NCBI GenBank assembly: GCA_964512385.1
Contig: CAZEHZ010000050.1
Location: forward strand, 1-15,675
DNA: 15,675 nucleotides
Direction: 5' to 3'
Origin: CALXXL01 sp964512385
GTDB taxonomy: Bacteria; Verrucomicrobiota; Lentisphaeria; Victivallales; Victivallaceae
Positions 8,077-13,798 of the stretch are shown here, piece by piece; positions within the stretch are counted from its first letter, which is position 1, and each line of letters starts with the position of its first letter. A model generated the notes under the pieces. The model was not told the DNA's origin. It saw only the letters and a list, made by a program, of their open reading frames with translations, and did no database searches. The position numbers and the translations under genes were made by a program.

Positions 8077-8194
8077 CGTTTTTCTCCTTTTTAAAAAAAA
8101 GCTGGTTAAAAATCTCCGAGCCGGCAGATGCCAATCAGCCATGCCCGGTGACGAGTCGCATACGCGACATAAATAAATGCTGGAAAATCCAACA
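8077..8194 (-). promoter_or_regulatory. Structured leader upstream of rpmI (element A)
   Basis: From about 8194 to the rpmI start the minus strand is non-coding but structured. In 5' to 3' order it has TTTAT, a short hairpin (GTCGC, 4-nt loop, GCGAC; 8168-8155), 6 nt, a second imperfect hairpin (CCGGGCA with TGCCGG; 8148-8121) with GCTGATTGGCA (8139-8129) inside it, then GATTTTT, 5 nt, and GCTTTTTTTT (8102-8093) directly before the ribosome-binding site. In E. coli the rpmI leader binds L20 for autoregulation, so a similar role is possible. The same architecture recurs at 14021-14113. The role is inferred; the shared layout is visible directly. Confidence 0.5.
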
Positions 8195-8200
8195 AAAAAA

Positions 8201-8229
8201 ACAATACAAGTCAATATAAAAATTGACAA
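8201..8229 (-). promoter_or_regulatory. Possible promoter for rpmI-rplT
   Basis: On the minus strand TTGTCA (8229-8224) and TATTGT (8206-8201) are separated by 17 bp. The -35 has 5 of 6 consensus bases and the -10 has 4 of 6. Initiation here would give a leader of about 118 nt that contains the whole of element A. Moderate-to-weak match. Confidence 0.35.
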
Positions 8230-8280
8230 CCGGCAATGCAGGGCAAAAGCACATACATTCGTCCCACACACCAAACTCAG

Positions 8281-8479
8281 CGGCAACCAACTTATCAGCA
8301 ACCAACTTATCAGCAACCAACTTATCAGCAACCAACTTATCAGCAACCAACTNNNNNNNNNNNNNNNNNNNNNNNNNNNNNNNNNNNNNNNNNNNNNNNN
8401 NNNNNNNNNNNNNNNNNNNNNNNNNNNNNNNNNNNNNNNNNNNNNNNNNNNNTATCAGCAACCCTTTTTAGCGGCAACC
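8281..8479. repeat. 15-bp minisatellite between infC and rpmI, interrupted by a gap
   Basis: The unit CAGCAACCAACTTAT is repeated head to tail: a first copy with one mismatch (8281-8295), three exact copies (8296-8340) and a 12-nt partial copy running into the N gap. After the gap come TAT, a degenerate unit CAGCAACCCTTTTTA (8456-8470), and a truncated GCGGCAACC reaching the infC stop codon. The array therefore abuts the 3' end of infC. The true copy number is unknown because the assembly broke here. The unit is a multiple of three and leaves five of six frames open, which creates long spurious reading frames. I see no spacers, so this is not CRISPR. Confidence 0.95.
8353..8452. other. Assembly gap (100 N)
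   Basis: Exactly 100 N, the conventional length for a gap of unknown size, placed inside the 15-bp tandem repeat. The sequence on both sides is repeat, so the missing DNA is probably more repeat copies. Confidence 0.97.
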
Positions 8480-9076
8480 CTATTCGTCGTCGGAGTCGTC
8501 TACCACGTCTTCAACGTATTCATCGTCAAGGTCCATAATGGGCTTGGCCGACTTTTTGGTTGTCTTGGTGGCGGCAAACGTAACCGTAATATTGCGACCC
8601 AACAACTTGGGTTTGCCATCGGCTTCGCCATATTCGGCAAGCACGGCAATAATACGCTCCATCAACTCGTCCGCTAACTCTTTGTGAGCCATTTCGCGGC
8701 CGCGCAGAGCGAGCGTTGCTTTTAATCTACACCCTTTTTGCAAAAAGTCAATAGCGTGTTTTAATTTATAGTTATAATCGTGGTCGTCGATATTGACGTG
8801 AAACTTAACTTCCTTAAGTTTTTGCGCCGCGGAGTTTTTGCGCTGCATTTTCAGATTTTTCTTCTGGTCATACAGCAACTTGCCGTAGTCCATAATGCGC
8901 AACACCGGCGGATCGGACTTTTCAGTAACGATCACTAAATCCAAATGCGCGGCCTCGGCCAGTTCGCGAGCTTTTGCCAACGAAACGATGTCCAACTGTT
9001 CCCCGTCAGCGCCGATCAAACGTACACGGTCAGCGGTAAACGAGCGGTCTCCGGTTTTCAGCAGCTTAGCAATAAT
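8480..9076 (-). CDS. infC: Translation initiation factor IF-3, probable AUU start
   Basis: IF-3 binds the 30S subunit, keeps the subunits apart and proofreads the initiator tRNA-start codon match. The product is about 198 aa: N-domain (VRLIGADGEQLDIVSLAKA, then DPPVLRIMDYGKLLY), lysine-rich linker (KKNLKMQRKN), and C-domain (KEVKFHVNIDDHDYNYKL, FLQKGCRLKATLALRGREM). An acidic tail (DLDDEYVEDVVDDSDDE) extends beyond the usual end. The TTG at 9019 would delete the conserved beta-strand before VRLIG, and no ATG, GTG or TTG exists further upstream in frame. Two ATT codons (9076, 9073) stand 5 and 8 nt after a perfect GGAGGG, so an AUU start is very likely. This matches E. coli infC, where the AUU start lets IF-3 repress its own synthesis. 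Confidence 0.93.
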   Translation of the reverse strand: MIAKLLKTGDRSFTADRVRLIGADGEQLDIVSLAKARELAEAAHLDLVIVTEKSDPPVLRIMDYGKLLYDQKKNLKMQRKNSAAQKLKEVKFHVNIDDHDYNYKLKHAIDFLQKGCRLKATLALRGREMAHKELADELMERIIAVLAEYGEADGKPKLLGRNITVTFAATKTTKKSAKPIMDLDDEYVEDVVDDSDDE

Positions 9077-9081
9077 ACATG

Positions 9082-9087
9082 CCCTCC
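9082..9087 (-). promoter_or_regulatory. Ribosome-binding site that sets the infC start
   Basis: GGAGGG on the minus strand is the strongest Shine-Dalgarno match in the window. The only ATG nearby (9080-9078) is 1 nt away, too close for normal use, and would encode just four residues before TAA. The ATT codons at 9076 and 9073 are correctly spaced and in frame with IF-3. Confidence 0.8.
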
Positions 9088-9113
9088 AGTAAAACTGTTT
9101 TTATTTTAAATTC

Positions 9114-9139
9114 GGCAGTCTGAAAAAGTACAGACTGCC
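9114..9139 (-). promoter_or_regulatory. Perfect 9-bp hairpin in the infC leader
   Basis: GGCAGTCTG and CAGACTGCC flank an 8-nt loop. The hairpin lies between the predicted transcription start (about 9149) and the infC Shine-Dalgarno site. The downstream bases are A-rich on the transcribed strand, so it is not an intrinsic terminator. It could stabilise the mRNA or be a protein-binding site for control of the IF3-L35-L20 operon. Confidence 0.6.
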
Positions 9140-9155
9140 ACCCCTCTATATCATA

Positions 9156-9183
9156 ATTATAGCACAATACCTTTAAATTGCAA
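9156..9183 (-). promoter_or_regulatory. Sigma70-type promoter for infC
   Basis: TTGCAA (9183-9178), a 16-bp spacer and a perfect TATAAT (9161-9156) on the minus strand. The predicted leader is about 73 nt and contains the 9-bp hairpin. Confidence 0.65.
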
Positions 9184-9214
9184 GAGTTAAATTAAATTTT
9201 CTCCTGCAATTCAA
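9173..9214. repeat. Inverted repeat between thrS and infC
   Basis: On the minus strand AATTGCAGGAG pairs with CTCTTGCAATT (11 bp with one G-U pair, extendable by about 3 bp) around a 14-nt AT-rich loop. It lies 17 bp past the thrS stop and overlaps the infC -35 hexamer. There is no T-run after it, so it would be at best a weak terminator or an mRNA 3'-end stem. The overlap raises the possibility of a regulator-binding palindrome. Confidence 0.5.
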
Positions 9215-9230
9215 CTAAATGCCATATAAC

Positions 9231-10961
9231 TCAGATGGTCTTTTCCATCACTTCTTTCTGCATTTTGGCAATCAGAGCGGCCGGTTCCATGGCGCCCAGC
9301 TCACCTTCACGGCGACTGCGCACCCCTACGGTGCCGTCTTCGGCTTCACGTTCACCGATTACCAGAATATACTGGATGCGGTCATGGCGGCAATCCTTAA
9401 TCTTGGCGCCCAAGCCCTGCGAACGGTCATCCACAGTTACCCGCAGTCCGGCGGCCTTCATTGCTTTTTCAAGCTCAAAAGCGGCGGCATGCTGATTGTC
9501 GGTAATCGGCAGAATGCGAGCCTGTTCCGGAGCCAGCCACAGCGGGAACGCCCCGTTGTAGTGTTCCACCAGAATGCCGAAAAAGCGTTCCAAAGAGCCG
9601 AACAACGCACGATGCACCATAAACGGCTGATGCCGCTTACCGTCTTCGCCGGTATACGTCATATCAAAACGTTCCGGCAGATTGAAGTCAAACTGAATGG
9701 TGGTGGTCTGCCATTCACGACCGATGGCGTCCCGCACTTTCAAGTCAATTTTGGGGCCGTAAAATGCGCCGCCGCCTTCGTCCACAATGCAGTTCAAACC
9801 GGCTTTTTCCACGGCCTTGGTCAGCGAGTCAATCGCCAGCTGCCAACGAGTCGGATCGCCAACCGCCTTACTCGGTCGAGTCGCCAGATAAGGCTGGATA
9901 TCCTTAAAGCCGAACGTCTTCCAAATACTCAAGCTAAAGCGTAAAACTTCGGCAATTTCATTTTCAATCTGTTCCGGCGTACAAATAATGTGCGCATCGT
10001 CCTGAGTAAAACCGCGAGCCCGCAGTAAACCGTGCAAGGTGCCGGATTTTTCATAGCGGTAAACCGTCCCCAGTTCCGCCCAGCGGCACGGCAGTTCACG
10101 ATACGAACGCAAACGGGAGCGGTAAATTTCGATATGGAAGGGGCAGTTCATCGGCTTCACATAATAGTCATGGTCGTCAATATCCATCGGCGAATACATG
10201 CCGTCTTTATAGAAGTCCAAATGGCCGGAGGTCATCCACAACTCAGCCCGACCGATATGCGGCGTGTACATCAACTGATAGCCGTTGGCATAGTGCTGTT
10301 CCCGCCAATAAGTTTCAAACGCATTACGGATAAATGCGCCTTTCGGATGCCACAAAACCAAACCGGGCCCCACACTTTCGGAAAAGCTGAATAAATCCAG
10401 TTCCACGCCCAATTTACGATGGTCGCGCTTCTTGGCTTCTTCCAGCAACTTCAGATAATCGGCCAGTTCGCTCTTTTCGGCAAATGCCGTACCATAAATA
10501 CGCTGTAACATCGGATTCTTTTCATCGCCACGGAAGTAAGACCCGGCCACGCTCATCAATTTTACCGCACCAATCTGGCCGGCATTTTCCACATGCGGGC
10601 CGCGGCACAAATCCACAAAATCGCCGGTTTTATAGAAGCTGATTACGGCGTCTTCCGGAATATCGGCCAAACGTTCCAGCTTAAAGCACTGCTTTTTTTC
10701 CGTCAGCATAGCTTGGGCTTCCGCACGAGTCATTTCAAAATACTCAAACGGCGTTTTAGCCTTGATAATTTTCTTCATTTCGTCTTCAATCCGGCTCAAA
10801 TCTTCCGTTGTCAAACGGGTCGGCATATCGAAGTCATAATAAAAGCCGTCATCAGTGGCGGGGCCGATATCGAACCGTACGTCACTGAATAAATTCTGCA
10901 CGGCGGCCGCCATTACATGCGCCGCACTGTGCCGGATCGTTTCCACAGGAAATTTACTCAT
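9231..10961 (-). CDS. thrS: Threonine--tRNA ligase lacking the N-terminal TGS domain
   Basis: Cytosolic class II synthetase that charges tRNA(Thr) and edits Ser-tRNA(Thr). 576 aa, against about 640 in E. coli. The first residues already belong to the editing domain, with zinc-like H11-S-A-A-H15 and C119-R-G-P-H123. The catalytic domain keeps the three zinc ligands C273 (MNCPFH), H324 (TQDDAH) and H450 (MVHRA); their spacings of 51 and 126 residues equal those in E. coli. Motif 2 (RYEKSGTLHGLLRARGF) and the C-terminal anticodon domain (WLAPEQARILPI) are present. The TGS domain is missing, and the 108 bp upstream cannot encode it. AAGG lies 7 nt before the ATG. It is transcribed after the rnhB terminator and before infC, the common thrS-infC order. 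Confidence 0.97.
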   Translation of the reverse strand: MSKFPVETIRHSAAHVMAAAVQNLFSDVRFDIGPATDDGFYYDFDMPTRLTTEDLSRIEDEMKKIIKAKTPFEYFEMTRAEAQAMLTEKKQCFKLERLADIPEDAVISFYKTGDFVDLCRGPHVENAGQIGAVKLMSVAGSYFRGDEKNPMLQRIYGTAFAEKSELADYLKLLEEAKKRDHRKLGVELDLFSFSESVGPGLVLWHPKGAFIRNAFETYWREQHYANGYQLMYTPHIGRAELWMTSGHLDFYKDGMYSPMDIDDHDYYVKPMNCPFHIEIYRSRLRSYRELPCRWAELGTVYRYEKSGTLHGLLRARGFTQDDAHIICTPEQIENEIAEVLRFSLSIWKTFGFKDIQPYLATRPSKAVGDPTRWQLAIDSLTKAVEKAGLNCIVDEGGGAFYGPKIDLKVRDAIGREWQTTTIQFDFNLPERFDMTYTGEDGKRHQPFMVHRALFGSLERFFGILVEHYNGAFPLWLAPEQARILPITDNQHAAAFELEKAMKAAGLRVTVDDRSQGLGAKIKDCRHDRIQYILVIGEREAEDGTVGVRSRREGELGAMEPAALIAKMQKEVMEKTI

Positions 10962-11011
10962 TTTTCAACCTTTTATATACTTAACAAAAATTGTTACTCA
11001 AATCCGCATTC

Positions 11012-11063
11012 AAAAAAAACAACATGCTGTACATCTGCACAAACACCTGCATGATAATGTACA
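11012..11063 (-). terminator. Putative intrinsic terminator after rnhB
   Basis: Beyond the rnhB stop the minus strand has two overlapping inverted repeats: TGTACAT with ATGTACA, and CATGC with GCATG. An 8-T run follows after 3 bases. The two stems compete and have loops of 21-22 nt, so efficiency is uncertain. Its position at the end of the five-gene operon supports the call. Confidence 0.55.
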
Positions 11064-11069
11064 CACATT

Positions 11070-11801
11070 TTACCAAAATTCAAGCTGTTCCGGCTCCGGC
11101 GACAAAATTCGTTTTACCGGCCCGAAACTGCGCCGATGAATTTCGCACGGCCCCAGCTGCTGCAACGCCGCCAAATGCGTTGCGGTGCCATACCCTTTAT
11201 GCTCCGCAAAACCGTAACCGGGATAAAGCTCATCCAGCTCAACCATCAAATTATCCCGATAAACCTTGGCCAAAATACTGGCGGCGGCGATTGATGCACT
11301 TTTTGCATCGCCCTTCACTATCGCCACATTAGGCCGGGGCAAATCCGGCACGGGATTTCCGTCCACCAGTAAAAACTCCACCTGCCCCACGCCGTTAACG
11401 GCCTTACGCATAGCCACATACGTGGCCTGTAAAATATTGATCCGGTCAATTTCCTCCGGCTCAACCACGCCTAACGCCCATTGCACGCCGTCAACTTCTT
11501 TAATTTGCCGACATAACAGTTCACGCTGTTTTTCGGTCAATTTTTTTGAGTCATTCACCGGCGGCAACTTCTCATACTGCGGAAACACCACGCAACACGC
11601 CACCACCGGCCCGGCCAGCGGTCCTCTGCCCACCTCATCAACTCCGCCAATAAACAAAAACCCCTCCGCCCGGTACTTTCGTTCCAAGCCGAGGAGTTCT
11701 TCACTATGCAGTGAACCGTTTTCCGTTTTCACTGCACACGGATTCGACAGCGTTTTTATTCGTTTTGCCGAATCCGTCATATTCTGCTTTGCGCAAGTCA
11801 A
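11070..11801 (-). CDS. rnhB: Ribonuclease HII
   Basis: Cytosolic endonuclease that cuts RNA in RNA-DNA hybrids, including single ribonucleotides in DNA. The core is complete: GGVDEVGRGPLAGPVV carries the first two catalytic acids (D55, E56 from this start), LLVDGN has D147, KGDAKS has D165, and SIAAASILAKVYRD follows. The D147-D165 spacing of 18 equals the E. coli enzyme. The 243-aa product has about 35 extra N-terminal residues with no recognised motif. The TTG at 11801 has GGTGAG 3 nt before it. An ATG at 11780 is the alternative but lacks a Shine-Dalgarno sequence. It starts 14 bp after rplS and is the last gene of the rpsP operon, a common partner of rplS in bacteria. Confidence 0.94.
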   Translation of the reverse strand: MTCAKQNMTDSAKRIKTLSNPCAVKTENGSLHSEELLGLERKYRAEGFLFIGGVDEVGRGPLAGPVVACCVVFPQYEKLPPVNDSKKLTEKQRELLCRQIKEVDGVQWALGVVEPEEIDRINILQATYVAMRKAVNGVGQVEFLLVDGNPVPDLPRPNVAIVKGDAKSASIAAASILAKVYRDNLMVELDELYPGYGFAEHKGYGTATHLAALQQLGPCEIHRRSFGPVKRILSPEPEQLEFW

Positions 11802-11815
11802 CTGCTCACCACGCC

Positions 11816-12163
11816 TTAGCGGGTACGCAATTCCTTAACGCGGGCAGCCTTACCAATTTTGTTGCGCAAATAGAACAACTTGGCACGGCGTACATCACCA
11901 CGACGAACCACTTCAATGCGGTCGATACGGGGGCTGTTTACCGGGAATACGCGTTCAACACCCTGGCCGGATACTACACGGCGTACAGTAAATGTCGCTT
12001 CAATACCAGTACCACGGCGAGCAATAACCGTACCGGCAAAAAGCTGAATACGTTCGGTGGTGCCTTCAACAATTTTAACATAGACCTTAACGCTGTCACC
12101 AGCGGCAAAGTCTACCACATTTTCTTTGAGACCGCTGTAGCGGATCTTATCAACCACGTTCAT
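11816..12163 (-). CDS. rplS: 50S ribosomal protein L19
   Basis: Large-subunit protein at the 30S-50S interface. The 115-aa product matches the family along its length: DSVKVYVKIVEGTTERIQLF, the invariant GTVIARRGTGIEATFTVRR, GVERVFPVNSPRIDRIEVVRRG and the basic C-terminus RRAKLFYLRNKIGKAARVKE. GGAGG lies 6 nt before the ATG, one of the strongest ribosome-binding sites here, in keeping with high expression. It follows trmD by 19 bp in the conserved order rpsP-trmD-rplS. Confidence 0.98.
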   Translation of the reverse strand: MNVVDKIRYSGLKENVVDFAAGDSVKVYVKIVEGTTERIQLFAGTVIARRGTGIEATFTVRRVVSGQGVERVFPVNSPRIDRIEVVRRGDVRRAKLFYLRNKIGKAARVKELRTR

Positions 12164-12182
12164 TTAAAGCCTCCAACTTTAT

Positions 12183-12908
12183 TTAAATATTTTCTTTTTC
12201 ATTCTTACGCCACCGCGGCGGCCAAGCCACATAACCGGCATACATATCCGGCCTGCGCCTGCGGGTCAACATTTTAGCTTGTTCCAATCGCCATTTGGCA
12301 ATTTTCCCATGGTCGCCGGACAATAAAATCTCCGGCACCCGCTGTTCATTAAAGCACTCCGGCCTGGTATACTGCGGATATTCCAACAGTCCGGCACTGT
12401 GAGACTCCTCCTCTCTGGATTCATCGCACCCCAAAGCACCCGGCAACAATCTTGCCACGGCATCAATCATCACCATTGCCGCCAAATTACCATTGGTCAG
12501 CACATAGTCGCCGATCGACACTTCTAAATCAACCCATGCATCAATAAATCTTTGATCCACGCCTTCGTAATGACCGCTGACAATCAGCAAGCGTTCCTCC
12601 TTTGCCAACTCGCCGGCCAGCTTCTGATTAAAGACCACTCCGCGCGGAGTAGTTAAAATCACTTTCGGCCTCGCCCCGTTCTGCGTTAAATCCTGTAACG
12701 CCTCGAACAACGGCTCCACCTTCATCAGCATTCCCGGCCCGCCGCCATACGGTTTATCGTCCACCGTACCACGGTCATCGTGCGTATATTTACGCAGGTC
12801 GATTGCGTTTACCGCAATCAATTCTTTATCGATTGCCCGTCCGGTAATACTGCTACCCAAGGGCCCCGGAAAAATTTCCGGAAACAAAGTTAAAACGTCT
12901 AACTGCAA
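12183..12908 (-). CDS. trmD: tRNA (guanine-N1)-methyltransferase TrmD
   Basis: Methylates G37 next to the anticodon in tRNAs reading CNN codons, using SAM, and so prevents +1 frameshifting. 241 aa, a SPOUT-class knotted enzyme: VLTLFPEIF at the start, KPYGGGPGMLM (52-62), TTPRG (86-90), GHYEGVDQR (112-120), the SAM-binding SIGDYVLTNG (131-140), and a C-terminal tRNA-binding domain from GLLEYPQYTRPE onwards. The usual general-base Asp in the EEDS stretch (D169 of the H. influenzae enzyme) aligns with Glu168 in EEES here. The start is TTG, 2 nt after the khpA stop; no ATG is available in frame upstream, and MQLDVLTLFPE fits the family N-terminus. Translation is probably coupled to khpA. It needs the SAM made by metK. 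Confidence 0.97.
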   Translation of the reverse strand: MQLDVLTLFPEIFPGPLGSSITGRAIDKELIAVNAIDLRKYTHDDRGTVDDKPYGGGPGMLMKVEPLFEALQDLTQNGARPKVILTTPRGVVFNQKLAGELAKEERLLIVSGHYEGVDQRFIDAWVDLEVSIGDYVLTNGNLAAMVMIDAVARLLPGALGCDESREEESHSAGLLEYPQYTRPECFNEQRVPEILLSGDHGKIAKWRLEQAKMLTRRRRPDMYAGYVAWPPRWRKNEKENI

Positions 12909-12910
12909 TT

Positions 12911-13219
12911 TCAGTCAACAACTTCCACGGTAACTTTTTTCTGCAACCGACCCGCCGCTCCGTTGGCCAAAGCCCGGATAGCGTTAATGGTTTTGCCGCG
13001 GCGACCGATAATTTTACCGCGATCATTTTCATTGCAGATAATCTGGATACTGAATACGCTGTCATCTTCGCCGGAACGCACTTTTACCGCTTCCGGAGCA
13101 TCCACCAGCGACCGGACAACATAATCAACAAAACTCTCAATGTCGTGCAATCCGCCGCGTGACGCCTGGCATTCACAAGTTGAACCGCCAGTTATCCAAT
13201 TTAATATTTTCTTAAACAC
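12911..13219 (-). CDS. khpA: KH-domain RNA-binding protein (KhpA-like)
   Basis: Small RNA-binding protein of the KhpA/YlqC family, normally encoded right after rpsP. KhpA works with KhpB in several bacteria to control cell division and elongation genes at RNA level. The KH core includes DYVVRSLVDAPEAVKV and the GxxG loop in GKIIGRRGKTINAIR (68-82). The family is usually about 75-80 aa. This frame, from the GTG at 13219, gives 102 aa with a 23-residue N-terminal extension containing a CEC motif. A TTG at 13150 would give 79 aa, but its purine tract directly abuts it, whereas AGGG sits about 9 nt before the GTG. I prefer the GTG with moderate certainty. The stop lies 2 nt before trmD. Confidence 0.9.
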   Translation of the reverse strand: MFKKILNWITGGSTCECQASRGGLHDIESFVDYVVRSLVDAPEAVKVRSGEDDSVFSIQIICNENDRGKIIGRRGKTINAIRALANGAAGRLQKKVTVEVVD

Positions 13220-13234
13220 TGCTACTACCCTGTA

Positions 13235-13648
13235 TTACGCTTCAGCCGGAGCTTCAGCAGCGGCCTTGGCTTCTTCTGCGGCCTTGGCGGCGGCTTCAGC
13301 GGCGGCGGCCTTGGCTTCTTCTTCAGCCTTAGCTTTGGCGTCGGCTTCCGCCTTCATCTTGGCAACCTGCTTCTTAGACGGCTTTGCGGCTTTCACAACA
13401 TCTTTCAGCACAATACCCTTGCGTACACGGTCAATAATCTGAGCGCAGGTTTCGCTGACTTCAGCACCACAGCCAACCCAGTAATCAACGCGTTCCAAAT
13501 TCACACGTTCTTCCTTGGCACGGGGGCTGTAGAAGCCGACTTCTTCAATAGCACGGCCATCGCGAGCCATACGCTTATCCATTACCACCACGCGAAAGCA
13601 ACTGGCATTGCGAGCGCCGGTGCGTTTCAATCTGATTTTAACTGCCAT
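13235..13648 (-). CDS. rpsP: 30S ribosomal protein S16 with a long Ala/Lys/Glu-rich tail
   Basis: Small-subunit assembly protein. The first ~88 residues are a normal S16: MAVKIRLKRTGARNASCFRV, VVMDKRMARDGRAIEEVGFY and the ERVDYWVGCGAEVS segment. The protein is 137 aa where S16 is usually 80-100. The added part (about 89-137) is low complexity, rich in Ala, Lys and Glu, and probably forms a charged helix. Such tails on S16 occur in several phyla. The ATG at 13648 is chosen because AGGA lies 9 nt upstream and MAVKI is the invariant N-terminus; a TTG two codons earlier is possible. It is the first gene of the rpsP-khpA-trmD-rplS-rnhB set. I see no convincing promoter directly upstream. Confidence 0.97.
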   Translation of the reverse strand: MAVKIRLKRTGARNASCFRVVVMDKRMARDGRAIEEVGFYSPRAKEERVNLERVDYWVGCGAEVSETCAQIIDRVRKGIVLKDVVKAAKPSKKQVAKMKAEADAKAKAEEEAKAAAAEAAAKAAEEAKAAAEAPAEA

Positions 13649-13798
13649 GTTCAATTATCCTTTTTAATATTATTTTTATCCAGCTTGAGTCGTTTCCGCC
13701 ACGCAAATCCCCGAACCCGAACTTCAATCACCCGTTACCGCCAGTTTTATCCATCAACTGCCCATGCGACCTCCGCCGCACCGCTTTAATCCAGCACG

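Noticed and set aside
8135..8461. Repeat protein made of LVADK or LISNQ units across the 15-bp array
   Set aside because: Five of six frames are open only because the unit is 15 bp. The frames run through N, lack ribosome-binding sites, and overlap the rpmI leader.
8281..8470. CRISPR array
   Set aside because: The 15-bp units are directly adjacent with no unique spacers, and no cas genes are near.
10969..10974. TATATA -10 element for thrS
   Set aside because: It overlaps the thrS ribosome-binding site region, so a start from it would remove the Shine-Dalgarno sequence; no good -35 is present.
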